Shown here piece after piece: positions 27,418 to 37,023 of a stretch of 64,000 nucleotides of DNA; within the stretch, counting starts at the first letter, position 1; every line of letters begins with the position of its first letter. The stretch spans positions 62,001-126,000 of the forward strand of contig DWYP01000032.1 in NCBI GenBank assembly GCA_019118605.1, given 5' to 3'. The DNA is from Candidatus Alistipes faecavium. GTDB taxonomy: Bacteria > Bacteroidota > Bacteroidia > Bacteroidales > Rikenellaceae. The translations under genes and the position numbers were made by a program. The notes under the pieces are model-generated. The model saw nothing but the letters and a program-made list of their open reading frames with translations, did not search any database and was not told where the DNA came from.

Positions 27418-28401
27418 TTACTGTACGATTCCTATGATGTCGCGCAGCCGCCGGATACCCAGCCGCGCCATTTCGTCCGGCAGCGCTTCGATGATCTCGC
27501 GGCAGGCGTAGGGGTTCACCAGGTTCGCGGCCCCGACCTGCACGGCCGTGGCACCGGCCATCATCATCTCGATCACGTCGCGCGCCGTCTGCACGCCCCC
27601 GCACCCCATGACGGGAATGCGGCATGCCTTTGCCACCTGGTAGACCATGCGCACGGCGACGGGGAAGACCGCGGCGCCCGAGAAGCCGCCCATCGTGTTG
27701 GCGATGACCGGACGCCGCCGCGCCACGTCGATGCGCATGCCCAGCAGCGTGTTGATAAGGCAGATGCCGTCGGCCCCGGCCTCCTCGCACGCCCGGGCGA
27801 TCGAGACGATGTCCGTAACGTTGGGCGAGAGCTTGATGAAGACCGGCTTCGTCGTCACGGCCTTCACCGCGCGGGTCACCTCCGCGGCGGCCTCCGGGCT
27901 GGTGCCGAACGACATGCCTCCGTGGCGCACGTTCGGACACGAGACGTTCACCTCGATCCACCCCACCTGCTCCTCGCGGTCGATGCGCTCGCAGCAGTAG
28001 GCGTACTCCTCGACCGAGAAGCCCGAGATGTTGGCGATCACCGGCTTGTGGAAGAACTCCCGCAGCCGCGGAAGCTCCCGCGCAATCACCGCGTCGATGC
28101 CGGGGTTCTGAAGCCCCACGGCGTTGATCATCCCCGCGGTGCATTCGGCGATGCGCGGCGTGGGATTCCCGAAGCGCGCCTCGCGCGTCGTACCCTTGAA
28201 GGAGAATGTCCCCAGGATGTTGATGTCGTAGAATTCCCGGAACTCGTTGCCGTAGCCGAAGGTGCCGCTGGCCGGGATGATCGGGTTGTCCAGCGGCACG
28301 CCGCACAGGTCGACCGTGAGGTCGGCTTCCGGAGCCGCGGCTCCCGAAACGGGCTCCGTTGCGGACGACGCCGTCCGAATGTCTTTGCGTTCCTCTACCA
28401 T
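27418..28401 (-). CDS. pyrD: dihydroorotate dehydrogenase, class 1B catalytic subunit
   Basis: Oxidises dihydroorotate to orotate with FMN, passing electrons to PyrK. The 327-residue protein has an atypical 25-residue N-terminal extension rich in Ala, Ser and Glu, then the usual core: NPIIPASGTFGYG, NAVGLQNPG, EVNVSCPNVRHGG with catalytic Cys155 (Cys marks class 1), LSPNVTDI and MGCGGVQTARD. Its start overlaps the pyrK stop by 7 bases, supporting a PyrD2K2 heterotetramer that uses NAD. Confidence 0.94.
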   Translation of the reverse strand: MVEERKDIRTASSATEPVSGAAAPEADLTVDLCGVPLDNPIIPASGTFGYGNEFREFYDINILGTFSFKGTTREARFGNPTPRIAECTAGMINAVGLQNPGIDAVIARELPRLREFFHKPVIANISGFSVEEYAYCCERIDREEQVGWIEVNVSCPNVRHGGMSFGTSPEAAAEVTRAVKAVTTKPVFIKLSPNVTDIVSIARACEEAGADGICLINTLLGMRIDVARRRPVIANTMGGFSGAAVFPVAVRMVYQVAKACRIPVMGCGGVQTARDVIEMMMAGATAVQVGAANLVNPYACREIIEALPDEMARLGIRRLRDIIGIVQ

Positions 28402-29135
28402 ATGATTTCACCCTTTTCGAGCACCGGGCCCTCCTTGCAGATGCGTTTGTTGCCGTATTTCGTCTTGCACGAGCACCCCATGCAGGCGCCGAATCCGCAG
28501 CCCATGCGCTCCTCGAACGACAGCTGCCCGTCCTGCGGCACCGCCTCGCAAAGGGCCCGCAGCATCGGCAGCGGCCCACAGGCGTAGAAGTAGTCGAATT
28601 CCAGTCCCCGCCCGGCGATGGCCGTGGTCACGAAACCCCGTACGCCGCGCGAGCCGTCGGCCGTAGCCACCGTGACCTCGCAGCCCAGCGCCCGGAACTC
28701 CTCCTCGTAGAAGATCTCCCGCGCGGTGTTGAATCCCAGCACCACCTGCACCGGAATGTCCGCCGCAAGCAGCCGCCGCGCAAGGTTGTAGAGCGGAGGA
28801 ACGCCCACACCCCCGCCGACAAGCAGGGGCCTGTGCGACGTCGCCTTCGGCGTGAAGCCGTTGCCAAGGCCCGTCAGCAGGTCGAGCTCCATGCCCGGGA
28901 GCATGCGACTCATCTGCGCCGTGCCGTCGCCCACGACCTTGTAGATCAGCGTGAGCGTCCCCTCGTCGCAGTCGCACACCGAGATCGGGCGCCGCAGGTA
29001 GCGGCCCTCCAGCGCGATGTTGACGAACTGCCCCGAGGCGGTGATCCACTGCGTGTCGCCCTCGAGCCGCATCCGCCACACCGCATCGGTCAGCGGCACA
29101 TTCTCCAGAATCCGATAGATGCCTTTCTTGTACAT
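28395..29135 (-). CDS. pyrK: dihydroorotate dehydrogenase electron-transfer subunit
   Basis: Carries FAD and a 2Fe-2S cluster and links PyrD to NAD+. The 246-residue product starts at the ATG giving MYKKGIYRI. The FAD-binding beta-barrel shows RRPISVCD and YKVVGDGT, the NAD-binding part GGGVGVPPLY and FYACGPLPML, and the C-terminal cluster GCGFGACMGCSCKT, with likely ligands Cys213, Cys218, Cys221 and Cys233. It overlaps pyrD. Confidence 0.95.
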   Translation of the reverse strand: MYKKGIYRILENVPLTDAVWRMRLEGDTQWITASGQFVNIALEGRYLRRPISVCDCDEGTLTLIYKVVGDGTAQMSRMLPGMELDLLTGLGNGFTPKATSHRPLLVGGGVGVPPLYNLARRLLAADIPVQVVLGFNTAREIFYEEEFRALGCEVTVATADGSRGVRGFVTTAIAGRGLEFDYFYACGPLPMLRALCEAVPQDGQLSFEERMGCGFGACMGCSCKTKYGNKRICKEGPVLEKGEIIW

Positions 29136-29192
29136 GGTCGTCTGTTGGCGGCACGGAGCGCGCAAACGCCCCGGCCGCGATACTTCGTTCGG

Positions 29193-32100
29193 TTATTTCG
29201 CGTCGATGGTCGAAACCCGCAGCGTGATCTCCTCCAGCACGTCGAGCAGCACCTTCACCGTCTCCAGCGCCGTGAAAACCGTCACGTTGTTCTCAACGGC
29301 CGTGCGGCGGATCTCGTAGCCGTCCAGGCGCGTATTGTGCTGGTTGATGTCGATCGTATTCATCACGTAGCTGATGTGACCCTGGCGCAGCGCGTCGATG
29401 ATCTCCGTGCTGCCCTCGCTCAGCTTCCGACGCGTACGCGTGCGGATGCCGTGCTCGCGCAGGAACTCCGCCGTGCCGGTCGTCGCCTCGATGTTGAAGC
29501 CCAGGTCGTAGAAACGCTTCACAAGAGGCAGCGCCTGAGGCTTGTCCTGATCGGCGATCGTCACGAAGATCGTCCCGTAGTTCGAAACGTGCATGCCCGT
29601 GGCCTGCAGCGCCTTGTAGAGCGCGCGCGTGAGTTTGTCGTCGTAGCCGATCGCCTCGCCCGTGGACTTCATCTCCGGCGAGAGGTACGAATCCATGCCG
29701 CGGATCTTCGCGAACGAGAAGGCCGGGGCCTTCACGTACCAGCGCGTCTTCTCGTGTCCGTAGACCTCCGTGATGCCCTGCTCGCGCAGCGTCTTGCCCA
29801 GGATCACCTGCGTGGCGATGTGCGCCATCTGCACGCCCGTCGACTTCGACAGGAACGGCACCGTGCGCGACGAGCGCGGGTTGACCTCGATGACGTAGAC
29901 GTCGTCGTCGCCCGCCACGATGAACTGGATATTGTAAAGTCCCACGATGCCGATCCGCAGACCCAGCCGCACCGTGTAGTCGATGATCTTGTCCTTGGCC
30001 TTCCGGCTCACGCTGAAGGTCGGGTAAACGCTGATCGAGTCGCCCGAGTGGATGCCCGTGTGCTCGACATGCTCCATGATGCCCGGGATGAAGACATCCC
30101 GCCCGTCGCAGATCGCGTCGACCTCGAGCTCCTTGCCCATGATGTAGCGGTCGACGAGCACCGGGGAGTCCTCGTTCACCTCGACGGCCGTCTGCAGGTA
30201 GTGGCGCAGCCGCTCCTCGTTCGAGACGATCTGCATGGCGCGCCCGCCCAGCACGTAGCTCGGGCGCACGAGCACCGGATAGCCGATGCGCGCCGCGGCG
30301 CGCACGCCCTCCTCGATGTCCGTCACGGCCTCGGCCTCCGGCTGCGGAATCCCCAGCTCCTCCATGATCCGCTCGAAGCACCCGCGGTCCTCGGCGTTGC
30401 GGATCGCCTGCGTGTCGGTGCCGATGATCGGAACGCCCAGCTCCGAAAGCGGCTCGGCAAGGTTGATCGCCGTCTGTCCGCCGAGCGACACCACGATGCC
30501 CTTCGGCTTCTCGAGGTGGATGACGTTCATCACGTCCTCGACCGTCAGCGGCTCGAAGTAGAGCTTGTCGCTGGTCGTGTAGTCCGTCGACACGGTCTCG
30601 GGGTTGTTGTTGATGATGATCGCCTCGTAGCCCGCCTCGCGGATCGACCAGATGGCATGCACGGTCGAATAGTCGAACTCCACGCCCTGGCCGATGCGGA
30701 TCGGGCCCGAGCCCAGCACGATGATCTTCTCCTTGTCGCTGACAACCGACTCGTTCTCCTGCTCGTAGGTCGAGTAGAAGTAGGGAACGTACGACGCAAA
30801 CTCGCTCGCGCACGTGTCGATCATCTTGTAGACCGGGAAGATGTCATGCTTCTCGCGCAGGCGGTAGATGTCATGCTGCGTGAGACCCCACAACTGCCCG
30901 ATGAACTTGTCGCTGAAGCCCATGCGCTTGGCGTCGTGCAGCGTCTCCGGATCCCCCGGGTGTGCACGCACGACGTTTTCGAACTCCACGATGTTCTTGA
31001 ACTTCTCGAGGAAGAACATGTCGATCTTCGTGTTGTTGTAGATCAGCGCAAGATCCACGCCCCCGCGGATCAGCTGCGCAATGGCGTAGAGGCGGTCGTC
31101 GGTGCCCTCCTTGATGTAGGCCAGCAGGTCGTCGTTCGTCCACGTGTCGAACTTCTTGTGGTAGATGTGGCACACGCCCGTCTCGAGCGACCGCACGGCC
31201 TTCAGCAGCGACTCCTCCATCGTGCGGCCGATCGACATCACCTCGCCCGTGGCCTTCATCTGCGTGCCCAGCTTGTTCGACGCGTCGGAGAACTTGTCGA
31301 ACGGGAAGCGCGCGACCTTCGTCACCACGTAGTCGAGCGTCGGCTCGAACGACGCCGGAGTATTGGCGATATGGATCTCGTCGAGCGTCAGGCCCACGGC
31401 GATCTTCGCACTGACGCGCGCAATCGGATAGCCCGAAGCCTTCGAGGCCAGGGCCGAGGAGCGCGACACGCGCGGGTTCACCTCGATGAGGTAGTATTTG
31501 AACGACAGCGGGTCGAGCGCGAACTGCACGTTGCAGCCCCCTTCGATCTTCAGCGCACGGATGATCTTCAGCGCCGAGTCGCGCAGCATCTGGAACTCCT
31601 TGTTGGTGAGCGTCTGGCTCGGGGCCACGACGATCGAGTCGCCCGTGTGGATGCCCACCGGGTCGATGTTCTCCATGCAGCAGATGCTGATGGCCGTGTC
31701 GTTGCGGTCGCGCATCACCTCGTACTCGATCTCCTTGTAGCCCTTGATGCTCTTCTCGACGAGCACCTGGTGCACCGGAGAGAGCGCCAGGGCGTGGCGC
31801 ATCAGCTCGCAAAGCTCCGCCTCGTCGTCGGCGAAGCCGCCGCCCGTGCCGCCCAGCGTGAAGGCCGGGCGCAGCACCACCGGATAGCCGATCTTCGCGG
31901 CGATCTCCACGGCCTCCTCCACCGAGTTGGCAACCTCCGACGGAAGCACCGGCTCGCCCAGCGACTCGCACAGCTCCTTGAACAGCTCGCGGTCCTCGGC
32001 CTGCTCGATCGACTCGAACGACGTGCCGAGGATCTCCACCTGGCACTCCTTGAGGATGCCCTTCTTGGCAAGCTGCACGGCAAGGTTCAGGCCCGTCTGC

Positions 32101-32375
32101 CCGCCCAGTCCCGGGACAATGGCATCGGGTCGCTCGTAGCGGATGATCTTCGCCACGTATTCCAGCGTCAGAGGCTCCATGTAGACCTTGTCGGCGATAT
32201 GCGTGTCGGTCATGATGGTGGCGGGGTTCGAGTTGGCGAGAATCACCTCGTACCCCTCCTCCTTGAGTGCCAGGCACGCCTGCGTACCCGCATAGTCGAA
32301 CTCCGCGGCCTGTCCGATCACGATCGGGCCCGACCCGATGACCATTACCTTCTTGATATCTTTTCTCTTAGGCAT
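29193..32375 (-). CDS. carB: carbamoyl-phosphate synthase large subunit
   Basis: Makes carbamoyl phosphate from bicarbonate, ATP and ammonia delivered by CarA. The 1060 residues hold two homologous ATP-grasp halves. The first has [19 protein letters not shown] and [12 protein letters not shown], the second [18 protein letters not shown] and [14 protein letters not shown]-terminal MGS-like allosteric domain covers about the last 130 residues ([18 protein letters not shown]). Its start overlaps carA by 8 bases. The same enzyme feeds arginine synthesis, but its place here ties it to pyrimidines. Confidence 0.97.
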   Translation of the reverse strand: MPKRKDIKKVMVIGSGPIVIGQAAEFDYAGTQACLALKEEGYEVILANSNPATIMTDTHIADKVYMEPLTLEYVAKIIRYERPDAIVPGLGGQTGLNLAVQLAKKGILKECQVEILGTSFESIEQAEDRELFKELCESLGEPVLPSEVANSVEEAVEIAAKIGYPVVLRPAFTLGGTGGGFADDEAELCELMRHALALSPVHQVLVEKSIKGYKEIEYEVMRDRNDTAISICCMENIDPVGIHTGDSIVVAPSQTLTNKEFQMLRDSALKIIRALKIEGGCNVQFALDPLSFKYYLIEVNPRVSRSSALASKASGYPIARVSAKIAVGLTLDEIHIANTPASFEPTLDYVVTKVARFPFDKFSDASNKLGTQMKATGEVMSIGRTMEESLLKAVRSLETGVCHIYHKKFDTWTNDDLLAYIKEGTDDRLYAIAQLIRGGVDLALIYNNTKIDMFFLEKFKNIVEFENVVRAHPGDPETLHDAKRMGFSDKFIGQLWGLTQHDIYRLREKHDIFPVYKMIDTCASEFASYVPYFYSTYEQENESVVSDKEKIIVLGSGPIRIGQGVEFDYSTVHAIWSIREAGYEAIIINNNPETVSTDYTTSDKLYFEPLTVEDVMNVIHLEKPKGIVVSLGGQTAINLAEPLSELGVPIIGTDTQAIRNAEDRGCFERIMEELGIPQPEAEAVTDIEEGVRAAARIGYPVLVRPSYVLGGRAMQIVSNEERLRHYLQTAVEVNEDSPVLVDRYIMGKELEVDAICDGRDVFIPGIMEHVEHTGIHSGDSISVYPTFSVSRKAKDKIIDYTVRLGLRIGIVGLYNIQFIVAGDDDVYVIEVNPRSSRTVPFLSKSTGVQMAHIATQVILGKTLREQGITEVYGHEKTRWYVKAPAFSFAKIRGMDSYLSPEMKSTGEAIGYDDKLTRALYKALQATGMHVSNYGTIFVTIADQDKPQALPLVKRFYDLGFNIEATTGTAEFLREHGIRTRTRRKLSEGSTEIIDALRQGHISYVMNTIDINQHNTRLDGYEIRRTAVENNVTVFTALETVKVLLDVLEEITLRVSTIDAK

Positions 32376-33459
32376 GTCTGTACTCCTCCATGATTTTAGT
32401 GAACTTTCCGAACAAATAGGCGCTGTCCTGCGGTCCCGAAGCGCTCTCGGGGTGGTACTGCATCGAGAAGACGCCCTCCGCGGCGCACTCCACGCCCTCG
32501 GCCGTGCCGTCGAGCAGGTTCACGTGCGTCAGCGAGAGGCCCGTGCCCTCCAGCGAGCCGATGTCCACGGCGTAGCTGTGGTTCTGGCTCGTGATCTCGA
32601 GCTTCCCGGTCTGCAGGTTCTTCACCGGATGGTTCGCTCCCCGGTGTCCGAACTTCATCTTGAAGGTCTTCGCCCCGTAGGCCAGCGAGATCAACTGGTG
32701 CCCCATGCAGATGCCGAAGATCGGAAGACGTCCGCGAAGCTTCTTCACCAGGTCGATCACCGGCGTCACGTCCTCCGGATTGCCCGGGCCGTTCGACAGC
32801 ACCAGCCCGTCGGGATGGAAGGCCAGCACCTCCTCGACCGTCGAGTTGTAGGGCATAACGATCACGTTGCACCCCACGCGGTTCAGCAGCCGCACGATGT
32901 TGTACTTGATGCCGCAGTCGATGGCCACGACGTCGTACTTGTGGTTCGGGACGCGCGACATCCACCGCTTGCGGCAGCTCACGCGCGAAACCATGTCGTG
33001 CGGCATCTCGTAGGCCCGCAGGCGCGCCAGCGCCTCCTCGCGCGGCGTCGCGGCGTCGGTGACGATCACCTTCTGGGTGCCTTCGTCGCGGATGATCCGC
33101 GTCAGCGCCCGGGTGTCGATCCCCGAAATGGCCGGAATGTCGTGCTCCTCGAAAACCTCGTTGAGCGTCTTCGTGTAGCGGAAGTTCGACGGAAGGTCGT
33201 TGTACTCGCGCACGATCATCCCGCCGATGGTCGGCGTCTTGGTCTCATAATCCTCGTCGGTCATGCCGTAGTTGCCGATCAGCGGATAGGTCATCACCAC
33301 CATCTGGTCCGTGTACGACGGATCGGACATGATCTCCTGATACCCCACCATCGAGGTGTTGAAGACGATCTCGTTGATGGCCTCACGGTCGGCGCCGAAG
33401 CCGTAGCCGTAGAATTCGCGGCCGTCCTCCAGGACGATTTTTTTCGTAAATGCTTTCAT
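32368..33459 (-). CDS. carA: carbamoyl-phosphate synthase small (glutaminase) subunit
   Basis: Hydrolyses glutamine and channels ammonia to CarB. The 363 residues comprise an N-terminal CPSase small-chain domain ([40 protein letters not shown]) and a class I glutaminase with Cys251 in FGICMGHQL and His336/Glu338 in [10 protein letters not shown]. The gene starts 2 bases after pyrC and overlaps carB by 8 bases. No second carAB was seen in the window. Confidence 0.96.
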   Translation of the reverse strand: MKAFTKKIVLEDGREFYGYGFGADREAINEIVFNTSMVGYQEIMSDPSYTDQMVVMTYPLIGNYGMTDEDYETKTPTIGGMIVREYNDLPSNFRYTKTLNEVFEEHDIPAISGIDTRALTRIIRDEGTQKVIVTDAATPREEALARLRAYEMPHDMVSRVSCRKRWMSRVPNHKYDVVAIDCGIKYNIVRLLNRVGCNVIVMPYNSTVEEVLAFHPDGLVLSNGPGNPEDVTPVIDLVKKLRGRLPIFGICMGHQLISLAYGAKTFKMKFGHRGANHPVKNLQTGKLEITSQNHSYAVDIGSLEGTGLSLTHVNLLDGTAEGVECAAEGVFSMQYHPESASGPQDSAYLFGKFTKIMEEYRHA

Positions 33460-33461
33460 CC

Positions 33462-34757
33462 TTAGCAGTCCTTATCTGATATTGTTGTCGTTGTCACTCT
33501 TCCCGCATCGTATGCCTCGCGGCCTCCCGCGACCGTGAGCACCGCGCGGCCCTGCACCTCCCAGCCCGCAAAGGGCGTCGCACGCCCCTTCGAGCGGAAC
33601 GTCGCGGGATCCACCCGATAGCGGGCATCGAGATCCAGCACCGTGAAGTCGGCGCGCTGCCCGGGTTCGATTCCGCCCCCGAGGCCGAAGATCCGCCGCG
33701 GGTTGCCCGACATGAGCGCCATCAGGCGGTCGAAGCCGATCACCCCTTCGAGGACGAGGTAGCGGTAGAGCAAAGGAAAGGCCGTCTCGAGCCCCACGAT
33801 CCCCATGGCGCTGCCCTCCAGCCCCCGGGACTTCTCCTCGGCCGTATGCGGGGCGTGGTCCGTGGCGATGACTTCGATCGTGCCGTCGACGATCCCTTCG
33901 AGCAACGCCTCGCGGTCGGCGCGGCTCCGCAGCGGGGGGTTCATCTTGAAGCGCCCCTCCTCCTGCAACTGTTCGTCGCACAGCAGCAGGTAGTGCGGGC
34001 CCGTCTCGCAGCTCACGCGAAGACCCCGGGCCTTGGCCCGGCGCACCAGCTCGACGCTCTCCTTCGTGGAGACGTGGCAGACGTGGTACTGGCACCCCGT
34101 CCGCTCGGCCAGTGCGATGTCGCGCTCCACCTGCCGCCACTCGCTTTCCGAGCAGATGCCCCGATGTCCGTGTGCGCGGCAGTAGGCGCCGTCGTGGATG
34201 TAGCCCCCGTGCAGCAGGTCGTCGACCTCGCAGTGGGCGACGATCGGACGGCCGACGGAGGCCGCACGGCGCATCGCCTCCTCCATCAGCTCCGCGGACT
34301 GTACGCCGCGTCCGTCGTCGGAGAAGCCCACCACCTGCGGGGCGAGGGCCGCGAAGTCGACCAGTTCCCCGCAGCCGCGCTGTCCGAGGGTGATCGAGGC
34401 GTAGGGCTCCACGTGCACCGCGGCATCGCGGCGGATGATCTCCAGCTCGCGGCCGAGCGTCTGCAGCGAATCGGGTGCAGGGTTCAGGTTCGGCATCGCG
34501 CAGACCGTGGTATAGCCGCCCGCGGCCGCTGCGGCCGTTCCGGTCGCGATGGTCTCCTTCTGCGGGAAGCCCGGTTCGCGGAGGTGGACATGCACGTCGA
34601 CAAGTCCCGGCACGAGGCACAGGCCCCCGAGGTCGGACACTCGGTCGCCGGGCTGCGGCGCGCAGTCGGGAACCACGCATCCCGCCTCGACGACCACCCG
34701 GCCCTCTTCGAAGCGTCCGTTGCGGAAGATCCGCGCATGGGTGTAGAAATTCTTCAT
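33462..34757 (-). CDS. pyrC: dihydroorotase
   Basis: Cyclises carbamoyl aspartate to dihydroorotate. The 431-residue length and motifs are those of the class I (long) amidohydrolase type: VPGLVDVHVHLREPGF with the metal His-X-His, AMPNLNPAPDS, GFSDDGRGV, VAHCEVDDLL, YHVCHVSTKESVELV and EVIATDHAPHT. It is the first structural gene of the pyrimidine operon. A leader peptide and attenuator lie between the promoter and its ATG. Confidence 0.95.
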   Translation of the reverse strand: MKNFYTHARIFRNGRFEEGRVVVEAGCVVPDCAPQPGDRVSDLGGLCLVPGLVDVHVHLREPGFPQKETIATGTAAAAAGGYTTVCAMPNLNPAPDSLQTLGRELEIIRRDAAVHVEPYASITLGQRGCGELVDFAALAPQVVGFSDDGRGVQSAELMEEAMRRAASVGRPIVAHCEVDDLLHGGYIHDGAYCRAHGHRGICSESEWRQVERDIALAERTGCQYHVCHVSTKESVELVRRAKARGLRVSCETGPHYLLLCDEQLQEEGRFKMNPPLRSRADREALLEGIVDGTIEVIATDHAPHTAEEKSRGLEGSAMGIVGLETAFPLLYRYLVLEGVIGFDRLMALMSGNPRRIFGLGGGIEPGQRADFTVLDLDARYRVDPATFRSKGRATPFAGWEVQGRAVLTVAGGREAYDAGRVTTTTISDKDC

Positions 34758-34774
34758 GGTTCGCTGGCGCGCAT

Positions 34775-34808
34775 AAAAAATTAGGGCAACCGAAACAGTT
34801 ACCCTAAT
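34775..34808 (-). terminator. attenuator hairpin before pyrC
   Basis: On the minus strand an 11-bp stem (ATTAGGGTAAC with GTTGCCCTAAT, one G-T pair) closes a 7-nt loop (plus 34780-34790 with 34798-34808) and runs directly into six U residues, the first of them paired. The stop codon of the leader peptide lies inside the 5' arm. A U-rich tract (GTTTTGTTTTATT) immediately precedes it. Confidence 0.82.
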
Positions 34809-34905
34809 AAAACAAAACGCCCGAGGCCGCCGGAGATTGAAAACCCGACCAATGGTCCCGCAACCGGAATGATTGCGCCGATGGAATGTGAGGGTTACAA
34901 TTCAT
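34804..34905 (-). CDS. putative pyrimidine leader peptide
   Basis: A 33-codon frame that starts about 20 nt after the predicted transcription start and ends ...SGVLFY-stop, with the stop codon inside the 5' arm of the attenuator stem. No protein function is expected. By analogy with enterobacterial pyrBI and pyrE, a ribosome close behind RNA polymerase would block the terminator when low UTP stalls polymerase in the U-rich tract. The location supports this reading; expression is not shown by sequence alone. Confidence 0.6.
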   Translation of the reverse strand: MNCNPHIPSAQSFRLRDHWSGFQSPAASGVLFY

Positions 34906-34932
34906 AGGTCTCGGTATCGCCTTAATCGAGCA

Positions 34933-34964
34933 CAAAGATAGGGGTTTTTCGCCGCGTGCGCAAA
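34933..34964 (-). promoter_or_regulatory. pyrimidine operon promoter
   Basis: On the minus strand there is TTTG (plus 34961-34964), a 20-nt spacer and TATCTTTG (34933-34940). The start is expected near 34926, giving a leader of about 170 nt before pyrC. Confidence 0.78.
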
Positions 34965-35057
34965 AATTTCCGGGATTTTTTTTCAACAATCGGTGCACGG
35001 TGCGGCGGCAGGCGTGCGACGGGCTTCCTATCCGAAGCGCAGGGCCCGGAGGGCATA

Positions 35058-35089
35058 AAAAAGTCCCGGGAAAATACCCGGGACTTTTT
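35058..35089. terminator. intrinsic terminator downstream of the OPA transporter gene
   Basis: A 13-bp perfect stem (35058-35070 with 35077-35089) with a CCCGGG core, a 6-nt loop and A/T-rich arms, so it can act on either strand. It lies in the 3' region of the minus-strand transporter gene at 35266-36732. Confidence 0.8.
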
Positions 35090-35119
35090 ATTTTATTTTT
35101 TATTAACGATCGGATCCGT

Positions 35120-35250
35120 CCGCCGGAATGTTCCGCCGGAATGCCGTGGGGTCGCTTTACCGGAAGGGAGGGGCAGCTACACCATCGGAGCGTGCCGCCG
35201 GGGGTACCGCCGGTCATACCGCCGAATTCCTCCGCCGGAAATACCGTCGG
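35120..35250. repeat. degenerate CCGCCGG tandem repeat
   Basis: CCGCCGG (or a one-base variant) recurs at 35120, 35133, 35195, 35207, 35219, 35232 and 35244, mostly 12-13 bases apart, with decayed copies between. It fills the stretch between the terminator at 35058-35089 and the stop of the transporter gene. No gene was seen in 34965-35265. Confidence 0.6.
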
Positions 35251-35265
35251 GCGCCGGGCGCCGGA

Positions 35266-36732
35266 TTATGCCTCCGAAGCCTCGGAGGTCTCCTCCTCGT
35301 CGTATCCGTCGGCCTTGGCCTTCCACATCAGCAGGAAGACCAGCATGCCCACCACGGCGATGCCGATGATCCCCACATAGGCCCAGCTCCAGCCGTAGTG
35401 CTGGGCAACGTAACCCAGACCCACGCCCGAAACGAGCGTCGAGGCGTAGCCGAAGAGGCCCGTGAGGCCGTTGGCCGTGGCGGCGGCGCGCTTCGTGGCC
35501 TGGTTGGCCGCGGCGATGCCGATCAGGGCCTGCGGCCCGTAGATGCAGAACCCCGCGGCGCACAGCGACGCGAAGAGCAGCCAGATCGGCGCATCGGGGG
35601 GAAGCTGCCAGAAAATGAAAACGAAGAGCGCGGCCCCGGCCATGCAGAAGACGCACGTGCGGTGCGCGCGGCCCTTCAACCATTTGTCGGTCGCCCAGCC
35701 CGAGAAGAGCATGCCCAGGATGCCGGCGATCTCGAACATCGCCACGAGCCACCCCGCATGCTCCATGCTCACGCCCTTCGACTGGCTCAGAAGCGACGGG
35801 CCCCAGTCAAGCACCGAGAAGCGCACGATGTAGACGAAGAAGTTGGCGAAGCCCAGGATCCAGATCAGCGGGTTCTTGAAGACGTATTTCATCAGGAAGG
35901 CGCGATGCTCGTCGCTCTTCTTCTCGCTCTGGACCTTTTTCGTCTCGGTGCCCTCCAGTTCGGGAAGGCCCACCGACGAGGGCGTATCGCGCAGGAAGAG
36001 CATCAGTCCCAGCGCCCCGGCCATCGCAATGCCCGAGGGGATCCAGAAGCACCACCGCCAGGCCCCGTAGTGCGTGGCGAAGTTCATCACCGTGGCCATG
36101 CCCTCGGGATCGGAGGGATCGACGCCCAGGTTGGCGGCGATCTGCGACACGGCCGCCGGGTCGCCGCTGACGTTCTGGCCCATGTGGCCCATCAGGTAGC
36201 CGCAGAGAATCACCACAAGACCCGCACCGATCGAGTGCGAGGTGTTCCACACCGACATCTTCGTGGCCAGCTGCTTGGGAGGGATCCAGTGGGTCAGCAG
36301 CCGCGCGCACGGAGGGAATCCCGTACCCTGCAGCAGGCCGTTGACCACCCACATCACCCCCATGAAGAGGATCATCGTGTTGGTGAACTGCGTGCCCATG
36401 TGCTCGCCCGTGATCCAGTAGGAGACGTCCTCGCCGAAGCCGAAGGCGAAGTTGGCAAGGGCGCAGAGCGCCAGTCCGACGGCCATGTACCAGCGGGCGT
36501 TCATCCGGTCGGCGAAGATGCCGTTGACGAAGCGCGAGAATCCGTAGATCAGTCCGTTGAGCGTCAGAAAGATACCGAGGCTCGTCTTCGAGATGCCGAG
36601 GTCCGCCTCCAGGCCCGGCATGGCCAGCGAGAAGTTCTTGCGTACGAAGTAGAAGAGCGCGTAGCCGATCATCGTCGCGAGGATCGTCCGCGTCTGCCAG
36701 TACTTGAAGCGCTTGCTTTGTTCAGGTGTCAT
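35266..36732 (-). CDS. OPA-family organophosphate:phosphate antiporter (GlpT/UhpT-like)
   Basis: A 488-residue major-facilitator protein with about 12 membrane segments. The N-terminal YALFYFVRKNFSLAMPGL is typical of the organophosphate:phosphate antiporter family, as are SRFVNGIFADRMN and GTGFPPCARLLTHWIPP. It has an extra hydrophilic insert with GQNVSGDPAAVS between helices and an acidic C-terminus. The substrate could be glycerol-3-phosphate, a hexose phosphate or phosphoglycerate; sequence alone does not decide. It is monocistronic, followed by a strong terminator. Confidence 0.85.
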   Translation of the reverse strand: MTPEQSKRFKYWQTRTILATMIGYALFYFVRKNFSLAMPGLEADLGISKTSLGIFLTLNGLIYGFSRFVNGIFADRMNARWYMAVGLALCALANFAFGFGEDVSYWITGEHMGTQFTNTMILFMGVMWVVNGLLQGTGFPPCARLLTHWIPPKQLATKMSVWNTSHSIGAGLVVILCGYLMGHMGQNVSGDPAAVSQIAANLGVDPSDPEGMATVMNFATHYGAWRWCFWIPSGIAMAGALGLMLFLRDTPSSVGLPELEGTETKKVQSEKKSDEHRAFLMKYVFKNPLIWILGFANFFVYIVRFSVLDWGPSLLSQSKGVSMEHAGWLVAMFEIAGILGMLFSGWATDKWLKGRAHRTCVFCMAGAALFVFIFWQLPPDAPIWLLFASLCAAGFCIYGPQALIGIAAANQATKRAAATANGLTGLFGYASTLVSGVGLGYVAQHYGWSWAYVGIIGIAVVGMLVFLLMWKAKADGYDEEETSEASEA

Positions 36733-36762
36733 TTCGGAATGAAAGAGTTAGGTTTCAACGGA

Positions 36763-36770
36763 CAAAGATA
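36763..36770 (-). promoter_or_regulatory. -7 box of the OPA transporter gene
   Basis: TATCTTTG on the minus strand, 31 bases upstream of the ATG. No good TTTG was found at the usual distance, so activation by a regulator is possible. Confidence 0.5.
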
Positions 36771-36916
36771 CAACTTTCGGATCGAATAGTTGCCGAATGG
36801 AGGAATTTTTTTCTCCCTGAGGCGAATTTTTCCTCCCGCCGCGCCTCGAAACTCCCCAAACAGCGCCCCGGAAAAAGTTTTTCCCGTCACAAATTGGACA
36901 TGAAGAAATAAAAGCA

Positions 36917-36924
36917 TAACTTTG
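36917..36924 (+). promoter_or_regulatory. -7 box of the HAD phosphatase gene
   Basis: TAACTTTG, with only an imperfect TTTG (ATTG at 36893-36896) 20 nt upstream. Together with 36763-36770 it makes the 291-base divergent spacer a two-promoter region; nothing else was recognised there. Confidence 0.5.
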
Positions 36925-37023
36925 AATCGAAAATCCGCCGCGCAGGGATGATTTCATTGCGAAATTTTCCCCGCACGCGCAACGGACCGCGCCATACGGA
37001 ATATCGAACAACACCATAGAACC

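Noticed and set aside
28359..32393. A 1344-codon open frame on the plus strand
   Set aside because: It is antisense to carB, whose protein is unmistakable. The frame is rich in Arg, His and Val with no family motif, as expected from GC-rich third positions on the other strand.
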